7,705 bases of DNA from Candidatus Woesearchaeota archaeon (GTDB lineage Archaea; Nanobdellota; Nanobdellia; Woesearchaeales; WAPY01). Shown piece by piece: positions 1 to 5,321 of the stretch; the stretch's first letter is position 1, and each line of letters begins with the position of its first letter. The notes under the pieces were generated by a model. The model saw only the letters and a program-made list of their open reading frames with translations, did no database searches and was not told where the DNA came from. Both the position numbers and the translations under genes were made by a program. Where the stretch lies: contig WAPY01000080.1 of NCBI GenBank assembly GCA_015520525.1, positions 1-7,705 on the forward strand, given 5' to 3'.

Positions 1-17
1 ATGTGTATAAGAGACAG
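1..17 (+). other. Nextera/Tn5 mosaic-end adapter remnant (artefact)
   Basis: The first 17 bases, ATGTGTATAAGAGACAG, are identical to the last 17 bases of the 19-bp Tn5 mosaic end used in Nextera library preparation. They are untrimmed adapter rather than genome. They create a false ATG and the false leading peptide MYKRQ on the gene that follows. The true genomic sequence begins at about base 18. Confidence 0.95.
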
Positions 18-518
18 GCTTTAGATTTTATATTAAGCCCTGGCGGTCCTAACCGAAACAATTACGATATAAGAAAAATAATCAAAACAGGTGAGAAAGA
101 GAAAGTAATAAATTTTTACAATAGGTTAAGATCAAGAGAAGACATAATAAAAACGGAAATAGGGAGCAGTAAAACTAAAAAAGATGATGATACAAAGATA
201 CACATTGATAACATAATAGAAGAAATAATAGTTGTAGATGAAAAACTCAAAAATTTATTATTCGAATTATTTGACGCCAATAAAACTACTATAACATATG
301 ATAAAAGCGGGAATACAAAAACAGGATACGAATTTAAGATAAAAGAGTATATTGAACAAGAAAAGGGAATATTTTTTGAAACTCCCGGAGTTCTCGCCTT
401 TTATAACCCTTATAAAAAACCAAAAAATAAGAAAGAAGCGATAACTCCCGCTATAAAAGGCCTGCTGGAAATAGGGTATGTTTTTGCGAAGTCACATAAA
501 ACAAACAAAAACCTTTAA
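18..518 (+). CDS. Hypothetical protein, 5'-truncated by contig edge
   Basis: This is an open frame of 166 genuine codons ending in TAA at 516-518. Its real start lies beyond the contig edge, because the apparent ATG at base 3 belongs to adapter sequence. I do not recognise the family. The protein is rich in Lys, Ile, Asn and Glu, with no signal peptide, no membrane segment and no cysteine. A charged, low-complexity stretch (KTKKDDDTK) lies near its first third. The more conserved-looking part is C-terminal, around FFETPGVLAFYNPYKKPK and TPAIKGLLEIGYVFAKSHK. GC is about 28% by hand count over bases 61-480, lower than the genes to the right, which may point to a different origin such as a mobile element. 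It is the only protein gene on the plus strand. Its stop codon lies inside the probable TATA box of the downstream tRNA gene. Confidence 0.7.
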   Translation, partial: ALDFILSPGGPNRNNYDIRKIIKTGEKEKVINFYNRLRSREDIIKTEIGSSKTKKDDDTKIHIDNIIEEIIVVDEKLKNLLFELFDANKTTITYDKSGNTKTGYEFKIKEYIEQEKGIFFETPGVLAFYNPYKKPKNKKEAITPAIKGLLEIGYVFAKSHKTNKNL

Positions 519-521
519 AAA
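514..521 (+). promoter_or_regulatory. Probable TATA box for tRNA-Ser
   Basis: TTTAAAAA, preceded by AACC, sits 24-31 nt upstream of the first base of the tRNA. That is the normal spacing for an archaeal TATA box driving a tRNA transcript with little or no leader. It overlaps the TAA stop (516-518) of the preceding gene. The call rests on composition and spacing only. Confidence 0.5.
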
Positions 522-582
522 CATAAGGGCTACTACCAAATTACGCCGAGGTCGCATAACCTGGTATTGCGGAGGATTGCTA

Positions 583-596
583 TCCAGGAGACAAAG
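583..596 (+). other. tRNA-Ser intron 1, position 37/38
   Basis: A 14-nt intron lies between A582 (position 37) and A597 (position 38), the canonical archaeal tRNA intron site. A relaxed bulge-helix-bulge can be drawn. The exon TTGC (577-580) pairs with ACAA (591-594) over three of four positions, with one C-A mismatch. The bulges are TA^T at 581-583 and AG^A at 595-597. The inner helix is minimal (C584-G590). Both cuts fall after the second bulge nucleotide, as expected for the archaeal splicing endonuclease. Confidence 0.85.
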
Positions 597-629
597 ATCC
601 TCTGCCCATCACGGGCGTGAGGGTTCAAA

Positions 630-671
630 GCTCTTCCACAACTAAGCAAACTGCTTGTGGATGCGTGGAAG
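630..671 (+). other. tRNA-Ser intron 2, T-loop position 59/60
   Basis: A 42-nt intron splits the T-loop between A629 (position 59) and T672 (position 60). The bulge-helix-bulge is complete. The outer helix is the T-stem (619-623/673-677). The central four pairs are TTCA (624-627) with TGGA (666-669), one of them G-U. The two 3-nt bulges are AA^G (628-630) and AG^T (670-672). The inner hairpin continues inside the intron, with CCACAA (636-641) pairing with TTGTGG (655-660), extended by C633-G663 and C631-G665. Removing the intron restores a normal TTCAAAT loop. Confidence 0.88.
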
Positions 672-689
672 TCCCTCCCTCGGCGTTTC

Positions 690-2609
690 TTACAATCCTA
701 ATAAGGAGAAAGGTCTCCTAAAGAAAAGCCTCAATTTCTCAAAGAAGCTAAAATCAGCGTTTATTATCTTTGTGTAAGAGAACTCGGAAACTTTTAGATT
801 TTTATCATAAGCAAGAAGCTTCAAGGATAAAGTATTTTTGCCTTGATGAAAATAATATTTTGGAATGGACAGGATGAAAGAATCCTTAGGAACAACACTT
901 AAAGAATAAGAGTTGATATTAATGACAAGCTCTTTCCTATAAGCTCCCGAGCCTTTTATAACAACAAGAAAATTATAGTTTGAATCTGAAGAGTTAAGGA
1001 AGGAAACATTCAAGGAATATGAGGGAGCATTAAGAATTGGAATATTCAGTTGGAGAGCAGTGGAATAATTCTCAGCAGTTAATATCAACCTCCTATTGAA
1101 CACACGGCCTGAAGGTTTTATTCGGAAAACAAAACTCCTGTTTGAATGGACGAACAGCCTGCTGGATTTACAAACATTATCAAGGCAAACTTTAGCATGT
1201 AAGGTGTTTGAACCAACATTAACAACATCACAGGTAATATTGTTGTTATAATAATACAAGAACTCTGGACGGCAGGAAATAATTAGCTTGGATGTTTTAT
1301 AAATCGGATGGTAATCAATCTTCTCTTTAAACAAAAGAGCATCATCTAATGAATAACTTGGCAGAGTAACTGAAGCGTGAAATTCTGAGCGCTTATAAGT
1401 TATACCGCTGTAAACAACAACTGGCAGAGTATAAACATACATTTTATCCAAGCCAGCAAGTTTAACAATCCAAGAAACATTCCTTGACTGTAAAGGCTCT
1501 AAAAACACACATCTTAAGCCAGGAGAAACAACATTTACCCCCTCACATGTAGAAAGGTTGAAGCAGTATGCGGAATAATAAGGCTCTAAGTTTTTTACGG
1601 TTGCATAAACAACATTGTAAGAATCTATGCCGACAGAATCTTTGAAGAAATGAACTGAAAGTTTAACAGGATCTTCCTCATTGGAATAAAACAACAGCTT
1701 TACAGAATCATTGTTCTTTAGCCAATCAACATTAACATTATCGCCGAACCACATCACATAATGATAATCTCTCACAGGAATATGCGATATGTCCACACCG
1801 CCACACTCTCCATAAGTTGGGTCAAATTGAACCCAGCCATCATTCGGAAAATAAACCTCAATCCATGAGTGAGGTCCAAAGCCGTTAACAGAAGGCAGGT
1901 CCGAATAAGCGAAACCGACAACTTCTCTCGCAGGAATTCCGATACTTCTCAGGAGAGCAACAGCCAAGGTTGAATAATGGGAACAGACTCCCTTCTTAAT
2001 TTTAAGAATCTTCGAAGCTGAAAGGTTCTCTCCAGCAAGAGATAAATTATAAGACATGTGATGATTAACCCACAAAACAATTTTAGAAACAGCCGTAAAT
2101 TCGTCTGGAGAGTTTGAGATTATTTTAGAAGCCAATTCTTTGAACGAACTGTCATAATCATACCTGCGCGTTTTTTTAGTGAAATTTAAAATTGAAGAAT
2201 TCCTGCCAGTAAGTTTGTAGAATACAGGCAGAGAATATGAAACATTAACTTTTCTTCCTGCCCTTTCGTTCAGATTAAATTCTGACTTGACCTCAACTTC
2301 ATTCGAATTGATATTTGACCAGACAAGCGTTAGATTCCCTTGAGACTTAAACACTTTTGCTTTTGGATGAGAATAAATTGAATAATTTATTAACTTAATA
2401 TAATGAGAATTTGAATTTGAGAATAAAAGCAAGGAAAGATTCTCCAAGCCTGATGGATTATCAATCTTAAGAACATAATCTTGAGTGTATAAAAAATCTG
2501 CGAGGTTGGACTTCATAAGCCTTGTTGAGTTTATAGAGAGAGCCTGAGTAGATTGAATCAACAGAGAAGCAAGGAGAAACAACAGGATGAGTGAAGAACT
2601 TTTTCTCAT
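690..2609 (-). CDS. Secreted transglutaminase-like protein
   Basis: This 639-residue protein has an N-terminal signal peptide (basic MRKSSS, hydrophobic core at about 7-20, probable cleavage near residue 24). A transglutaminase-like core lies at about 165-275 with a Cys-His-Asp triad: C209 in KGVCSHYS, H247 in GPHSWIEVY and D263 in QFDPTYG. Prokaryotic members of this fold are mostly thiol peptidases or amidases; cross-linking activity is not implied. The rest, about 300-615, looks like beta-sandwich modules with paired cysteines (349/355, 475/480). About 17 N-X-S/T sequons suggest a glycosylated extracellular protein. No clear C-terminal membrane anchor is visible, only a basic-hydrophobic tail (FFRRPFSLLGL). 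The start is an ATG with no Shine-Dalgarno but with a TATA-like box 22-31 nt upstream, so the transcript is probably leaderless. It follows a membrane-protein gene by 52 nt and ends 4 nt from the convergent tRNA. The substrate cannot be inferred. Confidence 0.88.
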   Translation of the reverse strand: MRKSSSLILLFLLASLLIQSTQALSINSTRLMKSNLADFLYTQDYVLKIDNPSGLENLSLLLFSNSNSHYIKLINYSIYSHPKAKVFKSQGNLTLVWSNINSNEVEVKSEFNLNERAGRKVNVSYSLPVFYKLTGRNSSILNFTKKTRRYDYDSSFKELASKIISNSPDEFTAVSKIVLWVNHHMSYNLSLAGENLSASKILKIKKGVCSHYSTLAVALLRSIGIPAREVVGFAYSDLPSVNGFGPHSWIEVYFPNDGWVQFDPTYGECGGVDISHIPVRDYHYVMWFGDNVNVDWLKNNDSVKLLFYSNEEDPVKLSVHFFKDSVGIDSYNVVYATVKNLEPYYSAYCFNLSTCEGVNVVSPGLRCVFLEPLQSRNVSWIVKLAGLDKMYVYTLPVVVYSGITYKRSEFHASVTLPSYSLDDALLFKEKIDYHPIYKTSKLIISCRPEFLYYYNNNITCDVVNVGSNTLHAKVCLDNVCKSSRLFVHSNRSFVFRIKPSGRVFNRRLILTAENYSTALQLNIPILNAPSYSLNVSFLNSSDSNYNFLVVIKGSGAYRKELVININSYSLSVVPKDSFILSIPKYYFHQGKNTLSLKLLAYDKNLKVSEFSYTKIINADFSFFEKLRLFFRRPFSLLGL

Positions 2610-2630
2610 AAAACTAAGATACAGAAGCAG

Positions 2631-2640
2631 TTTTAAAAAG
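2631..2640 (-). promoter_or_regulatory. Probable TATA box for the transglutaminase-like gene
   Basis: On the minus strand this reads CTTTTTAAAA, centred about 26 nt upstream of the ATG at 2609. The spacing predicts transcription starting at or next to the start codon, that is, a leaderless mRNA. This agrees with the lack of a Shine-Dalgarno sequence just upstream of that ATG. Confidence 0.5.
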
Positions 2641-2661
2641 TTTCTCTAAAAATAAACTCAG

Positions 2662-3153
2662 TCATAGAAGCGCAGAATAGAGCGAGGAAAATAAAAGCAT
2701 CATTGAAGATAAAAGCAAAGATTTCCTAATGAGCTTCCAAGATTCTGATTTAGGGATAATTTCCTTATCAATAGAGAAAGATTTGGAATAATCAGATATG
2801 AAAAGCCAATAAGCAGAAAGGAGCAGTATAATCACGCTTGAGGATAAGGGCAAATTTTGAATTTTGATAGAAACAAAAGCCAGATATGACGATGACAAAG
2901 AAACTATTATTTCAGAGAGCAAAGAAGATTTATTCAAGAAGGCAAGAAGCAAGAGAAGAGCGAACAAAATAAAAAACAGCATCTTATCCAACATCAGCAT
3001 TGCGAGAATGAGAACAACTGTGGACAATGAAAAATTCAATAATTTTGAGTATTTCCTGCCAGGAACAACCTCCTCTGGAGCGACAATCAGCAGAAGAGAA
3101 GAAAACAAAGGAATTGAGGAAAAGACAAGCGTCAATATGATATTCTCATTCAA
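2662..3153 (-). CDS. Small multispanning membrane protein, unknown function
   Basis: This 163-residue protein has about six hydrophobic segments, at roughly 5-25, 38-55, 57-73, 79-95, 103-120 and 143-162. Leu plus Ser make up about 44% of its residues. The soluble parts are a short loop with APEEVVPGRKY (25-35) after the first segment and a charged loop at about 121-142 before the last. I do not recognise a family, and no catalytic motif is visible. The start is a TTG; the next in-frame ATG is about 50 codons downstream. The TTG is well supported by a strong Shine-Dalgarno, GAGGTGAT, 3 nt upstream, which itself contains the TGA stop of the preceding DHH gene. Translation of the two genes is therefore probably coupled. 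It precedes the secreted transglutaminase-like gene by 52 nt, and a membrane partner role for that protein is possible but unproven. Confidence 0.75.
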   Translation of the reverse strand: MNENIILTLVFSSIPLFSSLLLIVAPEEVVPGRKYSKLLNFSLSTVVLILAMLMLDKMLFFILFALLLLLAFLNKSSLLSEIIVSLSSSYLAFVSIKIQNLPLSSSVIILLLSAYWLFISDYSKSFSIDKEIIPKSESWKLIRKSLLLSSMMLLFSSLYSALL

Positions 3154-3156
3154 ATT

Positions 3157-3164
3157 ATCACCTC
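3157..3164 (-). promoter_or_regulatory. Shine-Dalgarno site overlapping upstream stop codon
   Basis: GAGGTGAT on the minus strand matches the archaeal anti-Shine-Dalgarno (AUCACCUC) over its whole length. It lies 3 nt before a TTG start. Its internal TGA (3160-3158) is the stop codon of the DHH gene. This site decides the otherwise doubtful TTG start of the membrane protein. Confidence 0.75.
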
Positions 3165-4720
3165 AAATTAATCAGAAAATCTTTAATCAAATGAAGGATT
3201 TCATCTTTAACAGCGGGAACAAATTTTATAGTGCCTGCTTTAGGATGACCTCCCCCACCCACAAAACCATAATCCAACTTTGATTTAATAAATGACATAA
3301 CATTCAGTATGTTGAAATTCTCAATGTTTGTTCTCATAGTAATATAATGTTGAGATACTCCAAGAACAAGAAGCTTGTGGTAGTCTTTGCTGAACATTCT
3401 AAAACACAATCCTGTGGCTTTCCCAGGTGGCGGATAATCTGACATTATGTCAATCTTGGCTAAATCAAGAACAACAAGGTCGTAATTGTTAACATTGCTC
3501 TTAACAACAACATTCTCAATAATTTTCTTCTCTTTTTCCTCCAACTCTTTTATGTGCGGGTATGTGAGGTTAACAATTTCTCTCTGCTTATCTTTATCTG
3601 TCAGCAAGCTTTCAACAACAAAATGACCCTCCAAGAATCCAAGAGCGTAAGCCTCAAAATCCAAACATTGGGCAAGCTTCTCCAAATATCCTCTTGAATA
3701 TCCAAGGTCGGATGCAGACTTAAGATAATATTCAAATTCAAGACAAGAAGACTTATCGCCTATCCCAGATAAGGCGGGAAGGTACTTAATTTTATCTTTT
3801 ACTTCATCATTGTCAGTTAGAAAATTTGAGAGTTCATAAGCAAGCATGCCCGCAGTTATATCACTTGAAAAGCCGACAAGATGAGGATTAATATGAACAT
3901 CTACGAAATTGTCGATTAAACTTTTGTTAAAATTCTTATTATTCTCATCGTAAGCTGGGAGGTGGTGATCCACAACTATTATTTTCGAACCATACATCCT
4001 GAGTTTTTGAAGCGCAAGAATGTCCTGCTCAGAGCTCCCATTGTCAACTATGATCACGAGGGGAGGCTTTTCTTTGGCGAATGAATCAAAGTTGAGAGTT
4101 AAATCTTTTATAGCATCAAGGTATTCATAAAAAGGTTTTTTCATTGGGGTTCGTTTGTAGTAAAATTTAACAGCGTCAAAAGCGTCATGCTCCTCAGTGA
4201 TCAAAGGCAGTATCGCCTGCTCCAAAGCAACAGCTCCAGAGTAGCCGTCGCAGTCAGCGTGGTGCTTGAGTATGATCAACCTTGATTCAATGATTGATTT
4301 CTTTATCAAACGAACAGCATCAATAAATTTCTCCTTCAACTTTTCATAGCACTCGCTCTTCACTGTGAAATTAGAAGTTGCTGGTTTGATTTTTTCATTC
4401 TCATTATTCTTAACATACTTCCTAAATTCAGGGAGCTCAGCCTCATCAATAATAGTGTAATCCAACAACTCTCCAGATTTTTGACTATCTGAAACCCTTA
4501 AGAAAACCCTAGCTGTAATCTTATCATTCTTCTTAAGGTTGGGAAAGACTTTCCTGCTTCTTGAGAAAGATTTAACATCAATAAATCCTGAGCCATCATA
4601 CAGCCTAAAAATTGTCGGGCCCGCAGTATCCCGCCGAGAGTCAACAACAGCGTCTATGAGAACCTGCTTTCCCGATAACGACTTATCTATGCTCCCAATC
4701 TTAACTTTAATTATATCCAT
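3158..4720 (-). CDS. OB-fold DHH/DHHA1 phosphoesterase (RecJ-like)
   Basis: This is a 520-residue protein of the DHH phosphoesterase superfamily, whose members hydrolyse phosphodiester bonds in single-stranded nucleic acids or small nucleotides using two metal ions. Domain order from the ATG at 4720: an N-terminal OB-fold-like nucleic-acid-binding domain (about 1-95); a DHH domain with motif I HHADCDG (H154, D156, D158), D226 in VDNG, the DHH triad itself (D251-H252-H253) and SGIGD (D322); then a C-terminal DHHA1 domain with GGGGHPKAG (488-496). All key residues are present, so it should be active. This layout resembles archaeal RecJ-like nucleases, but the exact substrate is not readable. 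A longer form from a TTG at 4741 is possible but would overlap the Dph2 fragment. The ATG lies 1 nt after that fragment's TAG. It is probably co-transcribed with its neighbours on both sides. Confidence 0.9.
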   Translation of the reverse strand: MDIIKVKIGSIDKSLSGKQVLIDAVVDSRRDTAGPTIFRLYDGSGFIDVKSFSRSRKVFPNLKKNDKITARVFLRVSDSQKSGELLDYTIIDEAELPEFRKYVKNNENEKIKPATSNFTVKSECYEKLKEKFIDAVRLIKKSIIESRLIILKHHADCDGYSGAVALEQAILPLITEEHDAFDAVKFYYKRTPMKKPFYEYLDAIKDLTLNFDSFAKEKPPLVIIVDNGSSEQDILALQKLRMYGSKIIVVDHHLPAYDENNKNFNKSLIDNFVDVHINPHLVGFSSDITAGMLAYELSNFLTDNDEVKDKIKYLPALSGIGDKSSCLEFEYYLKSASDLGYSRGYLEKLAQCLDFEAYALGFLEGHFVVESLLTDKDKQREIVNLTYPHIKELEEKEKKIIENVVVKSNVNNYDLVVLDLAKIDIMSDYPPPGKATGLCFRMFSKDYHKLLVLGVSQHYITMRTNIENFNILNVMSFIKSKLDYGFVGGGGHPKAGTIKFVPAVKDEILHLIKDFLINLR

Positions 4721-4721
4721 G

Positions 4722-4967
4722 CTACCACTCACTATGACCAAATTGAATTAACATATCACAATCAACCTTTGGAACATCACAGGCGCCAAAGCACGAGCCC
4801 GCCCAAATTATAACCTTAGCCTCCGTCTCGGATTCAATCTTATCTTGAATCATGTCCGCAAACTCCTTAAGGCCGTCAGGCAACTGAATATAAACTAACT
4901 TTGAGTTTGAATCTTTTATCTTCTTAACAACCCTATCAAGTTCAAGGTCAACATCTTTCAAGTCCAT
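4722..4967 (-). CDS. dph2: Dph2 N-terminal fragment (truncated or split gene)
   Basis: These 81 residues match the start of archaeal Dph2, the 4Fe-4S enzyme that cleaves S-adenosylmethionine and transfers its aminocarboxypropyl group to a histidine of elongation factor 2, the first step of diphthamide synthesis. Visible landmarks are LVYIQLPDGLKEFA (24-37), the first cluster-cysteine region GSCFGACD (57-64, with C59 at the position of the known first ligand) and DMLIQFGHSEW (71-81). Archaeal Dph2 is usually about 330-340 residues and takes one cysteine ligand from each of three domains. Here the frame ends in TAG right after GHSEW, with no continuation downstream, so domains 2 and 3 are missing. 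A TATA-like box 22-32 nt upstream and no Shine-Dalgarno suggest leaderless expression. It could be a degraded remnant, one half of a split gene, or an independent small protein. The family call is firm; function is doubtful. Confidence 0.8.
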   Translation of the reverse strand: MDLKDVDLELDRVVKKIKDSNSKLVYIQLPDGLKEFADMIQDKIESETEAKVIIWAGSCFGACDVPKVDCDMLIQFGHSEW

Positions 4968-4976
4968 ACAAAAGAA

Positions 4977-5297
4977 TTATGCGCCGTCCTTTTTAAATCT
5001 TTCACAAAAATATGCGAGGGCTTTAACAATTATATCAGGCCTAATTCCTATAAGCGTGGCGTTCTTTTCCTTCACTATTTTAGCCAAATCATATTCTACT
5101 TTTTTGGAACCAAAGCACACTGGCTTGTTTTTAAGGTAAGACTCAAATAAGGAAATGATGCTCTCAGGAGTAGCAAAGAAATCTCCGGTTATCATCACGC
5201 TCTTTATCACTCCATTGTTATCTTTATCTTTGATTATTTCCACATCAAACCTAACCAACTTACTCCTTTCATCCTTATAATCAAAAGTGTATCTCAT
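4977..5297 (-). CDS. lplB: Lipoate-protein ligase accessory subunit LplB (CTD)
   Basis: This 106-residue protein resembles the separate C-terminal subunit of archaeal bipartite lipoate-protein ligase, best known from Thermoplasma acidophilum, where the catalytic subunit LplA needs LplB for activity. Family landmarks are KLVRFDVEI (13-21), the strongly conserved ITGDFF (36-41) followed by a TPESIISLFESYL helix, and a C-terminal GIRPDIIVKALAYFCERF segment. Length fits the roughly 90-110 residues of the family. The gene begins 24 nt after the stop of lplA in the same direction, the arrangement expected for two subunits of one enzyme. The ATG at 5297 has only a weak purine-rich upstream tract. 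Its final codons hold a probable TATA box for the next gene. The call is based on motif and context together. Confidence 0.85.
   Translation of the reverse strand: MRYTFDYKDERSKLVRFDVEIIKDKDNNGVIKSVMITGDFFATPESIISLFESYLKNKPVCFGSKKVEYDLAKIVKEKNATLIGIRPDIIVKALAYFCERFKKDGA
4989..4999 (-). promoter_or_regulatory. Possible internal TATA box for the Dph2 fragment
   Basis: The minus strand reads GATTTAAAAAG within the last codons of lplB, centred about 27 nt upstream of the ATG at 4967. The spacing fits a leaderless transcript, and there is no Shine-Dalgarno before that ATG. The codons also encode the lplB C-terminus, so the match could be chance in AT-rich DNA. Confidence 0.35.
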
Positions 5298-5321
5298 ACT
5301 TTTTCTTGTCTTTATTTTTAA

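Larger units (their letters stand above)
545..685 (+). tRNA. tRNA-Ser(GCU) with two introns
   Basis: The full cloverleaf can be drawn by hand. The acceptor stem pairs 545-551 (GCCGAGG) with 678-684 (CCTCGGC) over seven perfect pairs. The D-stem is 554-556 with 568-570, with GG at 563-564 in the loop. The anticodon stem is 572-576 with 598-602 (five pairs). The long type II variable arm is 603-618, with stem GCCC/GGGC. The T-stem is 619-623 with 673-677 (five pairs), and the discriminator is G685. The anticodon loop reads TTGCTA plus A597 across an intron, giving anticodon GCU at 579-581. The T-loop reads TTCAAA plus T672 across a second intron. The long variable arm, GCC..GGC acceptor and G73 all fit archaeal tRNA-Ser. 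The mature length would be 85 nt, and CCA is not encoded. A short T-rich tract at 686-691 may end transcription, and the convergent gene's stop codon starts at 692. Confidence 0.93.

Noticed and set aside
3..17. ATG at base 3 as the start of the first gene
   Set aside because: It lies within the Tn5 mosaic-end adapter, so the true start is off the contig.
631..671. Hairpin CTTCCAC...GTGGAAG as an independent terminator or small RNA
   Set aside because: The sequence is better explained as the T-loop intron, because its removal restores an exact T-loop and T-stem and the splice-site geometry fits.
2864..3283. Plus-strand open frame opposite the membrane protein and the end of the DHH gene
   Set aside because: It is antisense to two well-supported genes. 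Its charged composition is what reverse-complementing Leu/Ser/Phe codons produces.
4705..4724. Readthrough of the TAG ending the Dph2 fragment (for example by pyrrolysine)
   Set aside because: The frame meets TAA after four more codons, and those codons do not resemble Dph2.
4721..4741. TTG at 4741 as start of the DHH gene
   Set aside because: It would overlap the Dph2 fragment and lacks a well-spaced Shine-Dalgarno. The ATG at 4720 lies 1 nt after the upstream stop and begins just before the OB-fold region.
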